A stretch of 64,000 nucleotides of DNA from Pirellula staleyi DSM 6068 (GCA_945875845.1 CAMCMB010000019.1:1-64000), one strand, 5' to 3'. Positions 1 to 10,101 are shown, numbered from the stretch's first letter. Program-made: numbers and translations. The notes: generated by a model from the letters alone, not told the origin.

Positions 1-891
1 AGGTTTCCATCAGGTGACGGCGGACCCGCGACTTAGATCCATCGCTTTGTTCTGATTTCTTCTTGGTTTGTTAGCTCTGAATCGATCTTGTATTGGCCGA
101 TCAGGATATCAGTACCACGAGTACTGTTGTCAGTCATTGTATGTTCTTAGTTGTCGCGCTGCAACACAATGACATGCTATGTCTGCGTGGATGCATGGTA
201 ATGCAATCCACGACTTGGCCCTGGCGTACTGGAGTGAAGTGCTGTCTCCATCAATCGCCCCTGCAATCAAAACGAACCTGGCGAATTGGGAAAGTTGTTT
301 TGTTTTGCTTTAATCCAATCGCAACAACTTGAAGGCACTTCGTTCTCGTCGGTGGCAAGCAAACCATCGCTCTATTCTGTCCGCCGCTGTCCGCCGCTGT
401 CATCGAGCACTGACAATCAGAACTTGTTTTTATCCCGGTTTGGGTTAGTTATCACTGAATTTATCGGAGTTATCCCTGATTTGTCAATTTAATTATTTCT
501 GATTCCGGCCAATTATCCTGGTTTCAGTCTCGGCTGTCGCGGTGGATCGGTTTCGGTGATAACTAATTATCTCTGACAAGCCGTACCCACTCATTCCCCG
601 CCATCAGGCCATCAGGGTGTAATTTTGTGGAGACAACAGTCACGGCAAGGGGGTTGACCAGCGTCTAGCCAATTCATTATAAAATTGATCCAAGGAACAA
701 CTGACTACAGGCGGAGTCCTGACTAGCAGGCGTTTTTGACTTGGGAGATTCTTGCCATGGTCTTTGTGAATAGCTAGGCCTATGGTTCACACTCGCTACC
801 CTGGCAACAATCCGAACCAAGTTGTGCACCTAAGTCACCGTCAGTGCGAGAATGCGAGACTAACTCTTGGATACGTAGTCACCGTCGACTG
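1..891. other. Left-end non-coding stretch
   Basis: No convincing gene is visible here. The short open frames have no recognisable domain, no good ribosome binding site and low-complexity composition. Around 375-400 a short direct repeat (a ctgtccgccg unit twice) occurs, and 440-570 is AT-rich with several ttatc-type words. The convergent end of ribF lies at 892. It may be decayed coding DNA or the 3' flank of a gene outside the window. Confidence 0.4.
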
Positions 892-1866
892 TCATTCACC
901 CGGATGCGCAATTTGCTTCGCCATTTGGATGTCCTGGTTCAGTTGTGCAATCAAATGGTCTTTGGATTCAAACTTCTGAACATCGCGCAATTTTTCCAAG
1001 AGTTCGATTTCAAGTTCCTGGCCATACAGGTTGCCAGCAAAGCCAATGATGTGTGTTTCTACTTTCAGCGCAGATTCGCCAAAGGTCGGATTGGGGCCAA
1101 TGTTGATCGCAACGGGCAAGCCAACCGGATTCATCGCGGCGATATCGTTTGCAAGGCCCGGGCTGGTTTTACGAGCGACGACGCGGCCCGCATAAACGCC
1201 TGGCGGAGGACAAAGAACGGGGATTTGTTCCAGGTTTGCGGTCGGAAATCCAAGTGTCCTGCCCCTTTGGGCTCCGCGACCGACGATGCCGGAGATTCGG
1301 TAGGGTTCGACTAAAAGGTTGTTGGCAAGTGCGATATTTCCCAACTCGATTTGCGTCCGGATGCGTGTGCTGGAAATCCACGCACCTTGCTCTTGCTTTG
1401 GTTCCAACAAAGAAAAGCGAATATTCCTTTCATCGCACAGTCGTTTTAGCATAGCGATGTCACCGCGACGTTGTCGTCCGAAGCGAAAATTCTCGCCCTC
1501 GGCTATCGCCTTGGCCTTCAATGCATCTACGACAATCTTCTCAAAGAAATCCTCCGGTTCGAGCCGAAGCAATTCCAAGGAGGTGGGGAAAACAACCACA
1601 CAATCGATGCCTAGCTTGGTTAGCAGTTCCGACCGTCGGTCGATTCGAGTGAGGGCCTCGGGCGCTTCCTGGGGACGCAACAGTCTCGCGGGGGGAGGGT
1701 CAAACGTAAACACAACCGCTGGCCCCGATACTTCATCGGCCAGCTGACGCACCTGTTCGATGATGGCTTGATGACCGCGATGAACACCGTCAAAATTTCC
1801 AATCGTGACGGCTCCACCTTGTGCAGCCGACGGTAAATCTGCAATGTTCTCGAGCAGCGCATTCAT
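892..1866 (-). CDS. ribF: Bifunctional riboflavin kinase / FMN adenylyltransferase (RibF)
   Basis: Makes FMN from riboflavin and then FAD from FMN in the cytoplasm. The 324-residue protein has the usual two-part layout. The N-terminal FAD synthetase part carries the nucleotidyltransferase signature GNFDGVHRGHQ near residue 23, followed by FTFDPPPARLL. The C-terminal riboflavin kinase part carries GIVGRGAQRGRTLGFPTANL and later TFGESALKVETHIIGF. The open frame runs further upstream, but the ATG at 1866 is preferred because it begins just ahead of the conserved fold and overlaps the stop of the PAP2 gene (ATGA). The two genes are therefore probably translated in series. Length and motifs match the family well. 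Confidence 0.95.
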   Translation of the reverse strand: MNALLENIADLPSAAQGGAVTIGNFDGVHRGHQAIIEQVRQLADEVSGPAVVFTFDPPPARLLRPQEAPEALTRIDRRSELLTKLGIDCVVVFPTSLELLRLEPEDFFEKIVVDALKAKAIAEGENFRFGRQRRGDIAMLKRLCDERNIRFSLLEPKQEQGAWISSTRIRTQIELGNIALANNLLVEPYRISGIVGRGAQRGRTLGFPTANLEQIPVLCPPPGVYAGRVVARKTSPGLANDIAAMNPVGLPVAINIGPNPTFGESALKVETHIIGFAGNLYGQELEIELLEKLRDVQKFESKDHLIAQLNQDIQMAKQIAHPGE

Positions 1867-2480
1867 TCTGATTTTTTCCAAAACCATAGCGATATCAACA
1901 AGGAAATCAAAACACCTCCCATGACATCCGAGAGAAAATGGGCACTTGAGGCTATTCGTTGAAAGCAAGCAGCTGCCGCCATCATCCCAAAGAACCACTT
2001 TCCCCGCGGGTAAACCTGTGTCAATCCAATGCCCAAAGCAACTGCGGTTGCCGAGTGACCGGAAGGAAAGCTGCGCAATTGTTCATCAAACCACGAACCT
2101 GTCCATGGCATGCACCAAGTATCCCAGCCGGAAAGGATTTCCGTGGGCGATTCATTCAACGAATGAGGGCGATATCTGGGCACAACGATCTTGGCTGCAT
2201 TTGCCACGATCCCACAAAGCATGGTAAAGCCTGCAGCCCGCCACAATTTAGGTCGATTTTCGAGATCGATCAGCAATAACGCCATAAAAATGGCAACCAC
2301 TCCAGCCGTATGACCAAAGGTTTCGGATAGTTGGATCGCTTTGTTGAGATCGCCGGGGATCCTGAGCCGCTTGAAAATCCGGGAAATTTCGAGATCCCAG
2401 CTCAGGGCCACCAGACCCACGAAGCATGCCAAAATCGCACCCGATTTGCCTCGTTTTTGGAATTGGTGTTGGAGGTGCAT
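1863..2480 (-). CDS. PAP2-family membrane phosphatase
   Basis: A 205-residue integral membrane protein of the type-2 phosphatidic acid phosphatase superfamily, which removes phosphate from lipid phosphates or undecaprenyl diphosphate at the membrane. All three family motifs are present in order: KIVVPRYRP (KX6RP), FPSGHSAT (PSGH) and RIASSAHFLSD (RX5HX3D). Several hydrophobic segments separate them, and the C-terminus is a last membrane helix ending WFWKKSE. The frame stays open upstream only because it runs through stop-free 32-bp repeats, so the ATG at 2480 is chosen. The stop overlaps the ribF start by ATGA. The substrate cannot be told from sequence. Confidence 0.88.
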   Translation of the reverse strand: MHLQHQFQKRGKSGAILACFVGLVALSWDLEISRIFKRLRIPGDLNKAIQLSETFGHTAGVVAIFMALLLIDLENRPKLWRAAGFTMLCGIVANAAKIVVPRYRPHSLNESPTEILSGWDTWCMPWTGSWFDEQLRSFPSGHSATAVALGIGLTQVYPRGKWFFGMMAAAACFQRIASSAHFLSDVMGGVLISLLISLWFWKKSE

Positions 2481-2560
2481 CAGATGCAAATGGCTGTCGT
2501 GAGAGTGGTTTACGCTATAGATAAGTAGGTGGAGTTGGACTTTGACCAGCCAATCGATTG

Positions 2561-2753
2561 CTTGGGAGGGTGAGGCTCCTGCCGAACCATGGCTTGGGAG
2601 GGTGAGGCTCCTGCCGAACCATGGCTTGGGAGGGTGAGGCTCCTGCCGAACCATGTCTTGGGAGGGTGAGGCTCCTGCCGAACCATGGCTTGGGAGGGTG
2701 AGGCTCCTGCCGAACCATTGAGTCGTAAGCTCGGCGGGAGCCTCGCCCTCCCA
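2561..2753. repeat. Five 32-bp tandem repeats plus inverted arm (palindrome family 1)
   Basis: Five near-identical direct copies of a 32-bp unit begin at 2561, 2593, 2625, 2657 and 2689. Each contains gaggctcctgccgaacca. They are followed at about 2726-2753 by the inverted arm (tcggcgggagcctcgccctc), so any unit can fold with it. The same hairpin occurs as single or 107-bp tandem copies near 29.9, 44.6 and 60.3-60.6 kb. There are no unique spacers, so this is not a CRISPR array. Confidence 0.93.
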
Positions 2754-2937
2754 TTGATTTTCAAACCCGTAGTCTACCGTTCGGCAAGGTGAAAGTATCC
2801 AATATAGTCACCTTTCGTCGTTCCTGTCTGCGCCATTGACAGCCTCCCCCCTCCAGCGTTCACAATAACAAGATGGTTGAATCCTTTTGTCATTGATGGG
2901 AGAATGCTTCAAACCACTTTCCTTAACCAAAAATGCT

Positions 2938-5900
2938 ATGTCCATGAATCTCCAAAGGATGACACTGATCATCGCTTGTGTTTCTTTTGGCCGCGTTACT
3001 GCCACGGAACCAAATCCCCAATCCGCTGTAGACTTTCAGCGGCAAATTCAGCCTATCTTGGCCGAGCACTGTACGCATTGTCATGGTGCTGACGCAGACG
3101 CTCGCAAAGGTGCTCTGCGCTTAGACATTGAATCGTTGGCGTACGCCGGAGGGGAATCCGGTTCACCGGCGATTACCCCTGGCAAACCCGAGCTTAGCCT
3201 CGTTCTGAAACGCGTCACGTCCAAAGACCCTGACGAGCTGATGCCTCCCCCACACGCGAACAAGCCGATGGACGATGCGCAAATCAGCTTGCTAAAACAA
3301 TGGATTGAGCAAGGTGCCAAGTACGAATCCCACTGGGCCTTTTCAATTCCCGTCAAGCGAGAACTCCCGATCCCCGGGGTCCATCCCATCGACTCCTTTG
3401 TTCGAAGCCGCCTAACGCAGATGGGAATAAATCAAGCGGAACGTGCACCCAACCATACCCTGGCTCGCCGAATTTACTTGGACACGATCGGCATCCCCCC
3501 TTCTCCGGCGGAAGTTGCAGAATTTGAACGAACGCCTATTGAGTCGACAATCGATCGACTGCTTGCTGACGATCGCTACGGCGAAAAATGGGCAAGGCAT
3601 TGGTTGGATGTCGCACGCTATTCTGATACCAACGGATACGAAAAGGACTTGAGACGCGATCAATGGGCCTGGCGAGATTGGGTGATTGCTGCCATCAATC
3701 GCGATCAACCCTACGACCAGTTCATCATCGAACAACTTGCGGGTGATTTGCTGCCTGACGCGACTCAAGAACAAATCGTGGCGACAGGATTCTTGCGAAA
3801 CAGCATGCTCAATGAGGAAGGTGCCATCGTTCCAGAGCAATTTCGCATGGTCGAAATGTTTGACAGAATCGATTGCATTGGGAAAGCAACGCTCGGATTG
3901 ACCGTTCAATGCGCTCAGTGCCATACGCACAAATTCGATCCCATCACGCACGACGAATACTTCGGCATGCTTGCCTTTCTCAACAACGCGTACGAAGCTC
4001 AGTCGGCGGTTTACAGTCAGGAACAGTTGGGTTCAATACGCTCAATACGAGACTCGATCGCTGGATTGGAATCCAAAATAAAAAAAGAGCATCCGACTTG
4101 GGAAACGGACTTGAACGCGTGGGGAAAATCGATTCTTGACAATCAACCTGCATGGTCGGTCGTTGCATTCGATGATTTGAACAGTGTCAGCGGCCTAAAC
4201 CACCCAGCACCTCAGCCCGACGGAACGATCTTGATGACAGGTCATTCCAGCAGCGATGTGTACATGATCGGTTCTCCCGATCTCGAAGGAGTGACGGGTT
4301 TGAGACTCGAAGTCCTCAATCATGGGGACTTGCCGCTACGTGGTCCAGGTCGCAATGCAAAAGGCATGTGGGAGATCCATACGATTGAATTGTTTGCTCA
4401 AAAACCGGATAGCAAGGACTGGGAAAAATTGAAGCTTGCCAGCGCCACCGCCGATTTCTCCTCGAAAGAAGTCAAGGAAGGGGATGGCAAAAAAGCGATT
4501 GGCCCTGTCTCCTTTTTAATCGATGGCAAAGCAGAAACGTTTTGGCAGGCGGATCGAGGGATTGGGCGAAGAAATCAAGCCTCGGTCGCAGTTCTAGCGT
4601 TTGAGCAACCGCTTGCATTTCCCGCTGGGGCACGTTTCAAATTCGTTATGCATTCGGGTGATAATGTTGGGTGCTGTCGTATTAGTCTCTGCAAAACGCC
4701 GCAACCTGTTGCACCTGCCTGCGATCATGCGGCTGTACTCGCATTGTCGATTCCAGAAGCGGACCGAAACTTGGAGGATCGATCGGTCCTTTTTGCCAAT
4801 TGGCGCAAGTCGAACGAGGGGTTAAAAGACCTAAACTCGCAAATCGATGCCGCTTTGGATCGATTGCCTCAGCCTCTTACGACAGTGCTTCACTTAGCCG
4901 AGCGTGAAACCAAACTGGCTAGGCCAACGCATATGCTAGATCGAGGGGAGTGGGATCGTCCCAAGGGTGTTGTGGCTCCACATGTTCCGTCGGCATTGCA
5001 TGCGATGACTCCGTCGGACGAGCCACCGCGGCTGGCCTTTGCTCGTTGGTTGGTTGATCGGCGTTCGCCACTTGCGGCTCGTGTTGCGGTCAATCGAATA
5101 TGGCAATCGCTATTTGGAGATGGGCTCGTGCCAACATCGGAGGACTTTGGAACACGGACTCAAAAACCTGAGTACGCGGAATTGCTTGATTACTTGTCTG
5201 TTCAAATGATGGACAACGGATGGAGTCAAAAAAACATGATCAAAACGATTTTGATGAGTGAAACCTACCAGCAGAACTCGTCGAATCGACCGGAACTGAT
5301 GGAGCGTGACCCCAAAAACCAGTGGCTCGGTAGAGGTCCGCGTTTTCGAGTGGATGCCGAGCTGATACGCGACATCGCGTTATCCACGGCGGGCTTGCTT
5401 ACGCATCGAATGGGTGGCCCAAGTGTCATTCCGCCGGTGCCCCAAAATGTATTGAACTACAATTACATTGTTCCGACGTTTTGGAACCCGCCGACCGGCC
5501 CAGAGCGTTATCGACGTGCTCTGTATGTTTTCCGAAAACGCTCGATGCCCGACCCGGTGTTGGCAAGCTTGGATTCTCCGAATGGGGATTTTGCGTGTGC
5601 TCGTCGTGTCCGATCGAACACGCCGCTGGCTGCGCTCACCGGATTGAACGAAACCATTTTTGTGGAAGCAGCTCAAGCGATGGCGTTGCGAGTCCTGAGA
5701 GAGGGTGGAAAGGAAGACCATTCTCGAGTCAATTATGCCTTTCAACTGTGTGTTGCAAGAGTACCCAAGCCAACCGAACACGCTGCGATCCTTTCGCTTC
5801 TTTCAGAACAGCGCCAACGCATTGCCGATGGATGGCTGAATCCGAGGGAAATTGCGACCGGCGACGCAGCGAAATTGCCCACGCTTCCTGAGGGAACCAA

Positions 5901-5976
5901 TCCGCAAGATGCGGCCGCTTGGACTCTCGTATGTCGCGTGCTTCTCAATCTTGACGAAACCATCTCCAAAAACTGA
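2938..5976 (+). CDS. Planctomycete-type cytochrome DUF1549/DUF1553 protein
   Basis: A large exported protein of about 1012 residues. A short hydrophobic signal (LIIACVSFG region) is followed by a PSCyt1 cytochrome-like domain with a c-type heme site CTHCHG at residues 45-50. Then come a DUF1549 domain (about 130-350, with DRYGEKWARHWLDVARYSDT and a second CAQCHTHKFDP motif), a middle beta-rich region, and a C-terminal DUF1553 domain (about 700-1000, with RVAVNRIWQSLFGDGLV). Such proteins are abundant in planctomycetes and usually pair with DUF1501 proteins, as here 8 bp downstream. Their chemistry is unresolved; a role in extracellular redox or polysaccharide breakdown is inference. The start could be ATG 2938 or ATG 2944; neither has a clear ribosome binding site. 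Confidence 0.92.
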   Translation: MSMNLQRMTLIIACVSFGRVTATEPNPQSAVDFQRQIQPILAEHCTHCHGADADARKGALRLDIESLAYAGGESGSPAITPGKPELSLVLKRVTSKDPDELMPPPHANKPMDDAQISLLKQWIEQGAKYESHWAFSIPVKRELPIPGVHPIDSFVRSRLTQMGINQAERAPNHTLARRIYLDTIGIPPSPAEVAEFERTPIESTIDRLLADDRYGEKWARHWLDVARYSDTNGYEKDLRRDQWAWRDWVIAAINRDQPYDQFIIEQLAGDLLPDATQEQIVATGFLRNSMLNEEGAIVPEQFRMVEMFDRIDCIGKATLGLTVQCAQCHTHKFDPITHDEYFGMLAFLNNAYEAQSAVYSQEQLGSIRSIRDSIAGLESKIKKEHPTWETDLNAWGKSILDNQPAWSVVAFDDLNSVSGLNHPAPQPDGTILMTGHSSSDVYMIGSPDLEGVTGLRLEVLNHGDLPLRGPGRNAKGMWEIHTIELFAQKPDSKDWEKLKLASATADFSSKEVKEGDGKKAIGPVSFLIDGKAETFWQADRGIGRRNQASVAVLAFEQPLAFPAGARFKFVMHSGDNVGCCRISLCKTPQPVAPACDHAAVLALSIPEADRNLEDRSVLFANWRKSNEGLKDLNSQIDAALDRLPQPLTTVLHLAERETKLARPTHMLDRGEWDRPKGVVAPHVPSALHAMTPSDEPPRLAFARWLVDRRSPLAARVAVNRIWQSLFGDGLVPTSEDFGTRTQKPEYAELLDYLSVQMMDNGWSQKNMIKTILMSETYQQNSSNRPELMERDPKNQWLGRGPRFRVDAELIRDIALSTAGLLTHRMGGPSVIPPVPQNVLNYNYIVPTFWNPPTGPERYRRALYVFRKRSMPDPVLASLDSPNGDFACARRVRSNTPLAALTGLNETIFVEAAQAMALRVLREGGKEDHSRVNYAFQLCVARVPKPTEHAAILSLLSEQRQRIADGWLNPREIATGDAAKLPTLPEGTNPQDAAAWTLVCRVLLNLDETISKN

Positions 5977-5984
5977 ATTGCAGC

Positions 5985-7406
5985 ATGAACGATTTTTTGA
6001 CAAAACAAGCAAGACTGGCCCGTCGCCGTTGGTTTTTTCGAGACTGCGGTGTTGGACTGGCTGGGATCGCCGCATCCTCACTCATGGGTCGCGACTCCTT
6101 GTTGGCGGCTAGCGACAACGCACCCCTGAGTGTTAAGCAGCCTCATTTTCCCGCCAAAGCAAAACGCGTCATCTACATGTTTCAAGCGGGCGCCCCAAGC
6201 CACTTGGAACTTTATGACTACAAGCCAGAGTTGACCAAGAACGATGGCAAGCTACCGCCCAAAGAGCTATTGGCAGGCTACCGCGCTGCTTTCATCGATC
6301 CCAATTCCGCCTTGCTCGGTCCCAAGTTCAAATTTGCCAAGCACGGCAAATGCGGTATGGAGTTGAGCGAAGTATTGCCGCACATCGCTTCTATTGCGGA
6401 CGAAATATGTTTGGTCAAGACGATGCAAACCGATGCTGTGAACCATGCTCCAGCTCAGATTATGATGAACACGGGTTCGCAACAATTTGGTCGACCTAGT
6501 TTCGGAGCTTGGACGCTCTATGGGTTGGGTAGTGAATGCGAAGAACTACCTGGTTTCGTTGTCTTGACGAGCGCCAAGGGGACAAGTGGTGGTGCAAGTA
6601 ATTACGGCGCGGGTTTCTTGCCAACGCTTTACGGTGGAACACCTTTGCGTAGCGGTGGGGACGCAGTCCTTTATCTTTCCAATCCGAACGGCATCGATCA
6701 AGCGGCGCAGCGATCCTCATTGGACACTCTCCATCGGCTCAATGAGTTGGCCATGCAAGAGTTTAGCGATCCTGAGATCACGGCCCGTATCCAGAGTTAT
6801 GAAATGGCGTATCGATTGCAAACCAGTGCGCCGGAATTGATGGACTTGAGCAAGGAGTCAGCGGGAACACTTGAGCGATACGGCATCAAAGATCCCAAGG
6901 AATCTTCGTTCGCGAGAAATTGCTTGCTGGCACGTCGATTGGCGGAACGAGGCGTTCGCTTTGTGCAGCTCTTTCACGAAGCCTGGGATCAACACGGTGG
7001 CTTGACGGCGGGCGTCAAGGCAAATGCAGGGGATACAGATCGACCGAGCGCAGCCTTGGTGCAGGACTTAAAGGAACGCGGGTTGTTGGAGGACACGTTG
7101 GTCGTTTGGGGTGGAGAGTTCGGCAGGACGCCGATGGTTCAAGGTGGTAATGACGGTCGCGATCATCACAACCGTTGTTTCAGCATGTGGTTTGCCGGCG
7201 GTGGGTTCAAGAAGGGATATGTGCATGGCGAAACCGACGACTTTGGATTCAACGTGTCGAAGAACCCTGTTCATGTCCACGACTTGAATGCAACGCTGCT
7301 GCATCAATTAGGATTCGACCACACGCGATTGATTCATCGTTTTCAAGGCAGAGACTTTCGACTGACGGACGTTCACGGTAACGTCATTCGCGAAATGTTA
7401 GCTTAA
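5985..7406 (+). CDS. DUF1501 Tat-exported protein
   Basis: A 473-residue protein with an N-terminal twin-arginine signal (ARRRWFFRDCGVGLAGIAA, about residues 12-30), so it is probably exported folded. The body matches the DUF1501 family, which is related to the alkaline phosphatase/sulfatase superfamily: VIYMFQAGAPSHLELYDYKP near the start, PSFGAWTLYGLG, VVWGGEFGRTPMVQGG and GRDHHNRCFSMWFAGGGFK. The last two segments supply the conserved Asp/His residues likely to bind metal. It begins 8 bp after the DUF1549/1553 gene, so the pair is almost certainly one operon. The substrate is unknown. Confidence 0.92.
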   Translation: MNDFLTKQARLARRRWFFRDCGVGLAGIAASSLMGRDSLLAASDNAPLSVKQPHFPAKAKRVIYMFQAGAPSHLELYDYKPELTKNDGKLPPKELLAGYRAAFIDPNSALLGPKFKFAKHGKCGMELSEVLPHIASIADEICLVKTMQTDAVNHAPAQIMMNTGSQQFGRPSFGAWTLYGLGSECEELPGFVVLTSAKGTSGGASNYGAGFLPTLYGGTPLRSGGDAVLYLSNPNGIDQAAQRSSLDTLHRLNELAMQEFSDPEITARIQSYEMAYRLQTSAPELMDLSKESAGTLERYGIKDPKESSFARNCLLARRLAERGVRFVQLFHEAWDQHGGLTAGVKANAGDTDRPSAALVQDLKERGLLEDTLVVWGGEFGRTPMVQGGNDGRDHHNRCFSMWFAGGGFKKGYVHGETDDFGFNVSKNPVHVHDLNATLLHQLGFDHTRLIHRFQGRDFRLTDVHGNVIREMLA

Positions 7407-7998
7407 CGCGGGCGTAGCATCGGAACCAAATCCATGGAAACCCGAATCGTAACGGCTCGTTGCTTTAATGGACTGTGATACGGGGTATTCGAACGTGGTA
7501 TGGGCGTCTCGCCCATGAATTCACGAGCGCGCTCGTGCCACGCGATGGTAACCCGACGCATAACGGCTTGTTGCTTTAATGGTACGACGGACTTCCAAGT
7601 CCGTCGGATTCCCCATTGACGGACTTGGAAGTCCGTCTTACCGCCCTTACCCAATAACGACTTCACTAAAGCAACAAGCCGGTAAGCGAGGAACTGGGTC
7701 AGGAAGCAAACGACTAACCACAGAGACACAGAGGGAGCAAGATCAAAAATATCTCGCTAGGTTGAAGGTCAGTTACCACAGGCGTAAAGCCAGTGGCATG
7801 AATTGAATGCCCCTGGGTTTATCCCAGGGGATTGTTACCCTCACGCTAGGGCAAAGTTCAGGTACCACTGGCATAAAGCCAGTTGCGTGCGTTACTGCGT
7901 TTTCGGCGGAGCACTGTATTTGCTATCGAGGATCGTTTACCATGTTGCCTTGATGAATGGCTAAGTCACCTGCTGCACAATTGAAAGGGCCCTCTCCC
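7407..7998. other. Repeat-filled intergenic region
   Basis: No gene is seen. It holds a fragment of the 116-bp element (its flank plus first 18 bp, about 7430-7466), a complete copy (7565-7680), a hairpin at 7810-7830 (cccctggg / cccagggg), and two related copies of a ccac(a/t)ggc-taaagccagt word at about 7776 and 7865. Confidence 0.7.
7565..7680 (+). repeat. 116-bp nested palindromic element, copy A
   Basis: It is bounded by 14-bp terminal inverted repeats, ggcttgttgcttta and taaagcaacaagcc. Inside is a second palindrome, acggacttccaagtccgt, repeated as ggacttggaagtccgt after an attccccattgac spacer. The outer flanks (aacccgacgc left, ggtaagcgagg right) match copy F at 56.6 kb. Confidence 0.92.
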
Positions 7999-9492
7999 AT
8001 GAACGTACCGATGGACATCTCGCGACGCGATTTCGTTGAACGAGCCATTGTGGCTGCCACGACCGCGCTTGCCGCAGGAGCTGGTTCCAACTACCTGATT
8101 GCGGCTGAGCCCGAACCTGCAAGAAGGATCGTTGGCCCGAACGACAAATTGCGCGTCGCCACCATCGGCGTGAATGGTCAGGGCGGTTCGCATCTCTCCG
8201 AATGGCTCAAACTGCCAGACGTAGATGTCGTTGCGATCTGTGATTGCGATCCGGCCGCCTATCAAAAAGTGATCGGCAAATTCAAGGACGCGGCGATTAA
8301 GCCCAAGTATGTGCAAGACGTTCGAAAATTGTTAGAAGACAAAACCATTGATGCGGTATCGATCGCGACGCCGAACCATTGGCACGCATTGATGTCGGTT
8401 TGGGCCATGCAGGCAGGCAAGGATGTATATATCGAGAAACCTTGTAGTCATAACGTGCGAGAAGGACGCGTGATGACACAATGGGCTCGCAAACTAGGCC
8501 GTATTTGCCAAATGGGAGTCCAGAGTCGCAGTATGACCGGGATGCGTTCGACGCTGGATTTCGTTCACAGTGGAAAAATCGGGAAAGTAAGTGTTGCGAA
8601 AGCAATTTGTTTCCGACGTCGAGGGAGCATTGGCCTTGTCGACACGCCGGCTCCAATCCCAACGGGCATGGATTTCGACCTGTGGTGCGGTCCAGCACCC
8701 AAGTTAGTGCCTATTCGCTCGAAATTGCACTACGACTGGCACTGGGTAGGCGCGACCGGAAACGGCGATCTTGGAAATCAAAACCCGCATGAGCTAGACA
8801 AAGCCCGCTGGGGACTTGGAAAACAGGAACTCCCAAAACGTGTTCTGAGCATTGGTGGGCGACTGGGCTACTCCGACAACGGCGATGTCGCTAATAGCCA
8901 AGTCACCTTTTATCAATGGGACGATGCGTTGCTCATCTCCGACGTTCGTGGCTTAGACATCAAGTCGAAGGTCACATTCGGTCTAAAGGGGGTTAAGCCC
9001 TTCGATGGCGCCTCCAATCTTTGGTACGGGACGGACGGATATGTCGTCGCCCCCAATTACTCTTCTGGCGTCGCATTTGACAAAGACGGAAATGAAATTG
9101 GAAAGTGGAGTGGTGGCGAGTACAAAGCGCACTTCGCGAATTTCGTAAAGGCGATCCGAAGCCGCAATCACAAGGACTTGCACTTGGACATTGAAGATGG
9201 ACACCTTTCCAGCGCGTTAGCTCATTTGGGCAACGTATCCTGGAAACTAGGGGCCGAAACCTCGCCAAGTGCGCGACCCGCCATGTGGTCCGAAAACAAG
9301 TACATCGCAGAAACGCTATCGAGTTTTGAGGAATACACCAAGGAAAACAAGGTTGATTTCAAAGCAACCAAACTCTCTATGGGAATGGAGCTTTTGATCG
9401 ATCCCAAGACGGAGCTTTCCACCAGCGAAGCGGCCAACAAGCTTTTCACACGCGAATATCGTGACGGCTTCGTGCTACCAGAAGTTAGTTAG
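7999..9492 (+). CDS. Gfo/Idh/MocA-family oxidoreductase, Tat-exported
   Basis: A 497-residue NAD(P)-dependent oxidoreductase of the glucose-fructose oxidoreductase type, acting on sugars or inositol-like substrates. A Tat signal (ISRRDFVERAIVAA) covers about residues 7-20. The Rossmann fold follows with GVNGQGGSH at 57-65, then TPNHWHAL, and the EKP motif at 146-148 that sets the nicotinamide environment. GNQNPHELDKARWGLG lies in the substrate domain. The frame is open from 7957, but ATG 7999 (or 8011) leaves a normal Tat signal. Planctomycetes carry many such paralogues; the exact substrate is not predictable. Confidence 0.9.
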   Translation: MNVPMDISRRDFVERAIVAATTALAAGAGSNYLIAAEPEPARRIVGPNDKLRVATIGVNGQGGSHLSEWLKLPDVDVVAICDCDPAAYQKVIGKFKDAAIKPKYVQDVRKLLEDKTIDAVSIATPNHWHALMSVWAMQAGKDVYIEKPCSHNVREGRVMTQWARKLGRICQMGVQSRSMTGMRSTLDFVHSGKIGKVSVAKAICFRRRGSIGLVDTPAPIPTGMDFDLWCGPAPKLVPIRSKLHYDWHWVGATGNGDLGNQNPHELDKARWGLGKQELPKRVLSIGGRLGYSDNGDVANSQVTFYQWDDALLISDVRGLDIKSKVTFGLKGVKPFDGASNLWYGTDGYVVAPNYSSGVAFDKDGNEIGKWSGGEYKAHFANFVKAIRSRNHKDLHLDIEDGHLSSALAHLGNVSWKLGAETSPSARPAMWSENKYIAETLSSFEEYTKENKVDFKATKLSMGMELLIDPKTELSTSEAANKLFTREYRDGFVLPEVS

Positions 9493-9575
9493 TTACCATT
9501 AAGATCGCCCACCAAAATCACCTCGTTACTCCCATTCTCCCACACTCCCATTCTCCCAAGCAATCAAAATATCTT

Positions 9576-10061
9576 ATGACCGAAATCGCGACGACCATTC
9601 AATGTTGGCAATTCAATCGAACCAGGACGCTTGCAACGTTAGATGAGTTCGAAAAGCAAACGGATCCAACTCACGCGATTTCATGGAGACCTGGAATTGG
9701 AAGAGCTCACGCGGCTTGGCAGTTCATGCATATTGCCATCACCGAAGAGCTTTTTGCAACCACTCGGCTGATGGGGCATGAACCCACATTGGGCGAGTGG
9801 ATCGACCGGTATCGGGGTGGTAGCAAACCGGACGACAACATCCCCACGTTTGCGCAGATCCGGGAGACGCTCTTAGTTAGCCGAGAACGCTTGATTGCAG
9901 TCGTTTCTGCTTTCAACGACGCACAGCTAGAGAGCGTTCCAAAAGGACTAGCGGAACGAGGGTGGTCCCTCCGGACTGCACTTCAGGTCCTAGCTTGGCA
10001 TGAGCCCCATCATCAAGGACAAATCCATATTACGCTCAACCTGTTCAAGAACCAAACTTGA
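9576..10061 (+). CDS. DinB-like metalloenzyme-fold protein
   Basis: A 161-residue four-helix-bundle protein resembling the DinB/YfiT superfamily. Three histidines sit where the metal ligands are expected: one in AWQFMHIAI (about residue 52) and two in WHEPHHQGQIH near the C-terminus. Members act as thiol-dependent transferases or remain uncharacterised. It stands alone and converges with xseB, 40 bp away. No strong ribosome binding site precedes the ATG. Confidence 0.75.
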   Translation: MTEIATTIQCWQFNRTRTLATLDEFEKQTDPTHAISWRPGIGRAHAAWQFMHIAITEELFATTRLMGHEPTLGEWIDRYRGGSKPDDNIPTFAQIRETLLVSRERLIAVVSAFNDAQLESVPKGLAERGWSLRTALQVLAWHEPHHQGQIHITLNLFKNQT

Positions 10062-10101
10062 CACAGCGGTTGGAAAGTCCGACCGAGTTCTGCACCGACA
10101 A

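Noticed and set aside
93-492. Two overlapping small open frames at the left end
   Set aside because: No domain, no ribosome binding site and unusual composition; not supportable as genes.
2561-2753. Possible CRISPR array from regular 32-bp repeats
   Set aside because: The units abut directly with no unique spacers, and no cas gene is present in the window.
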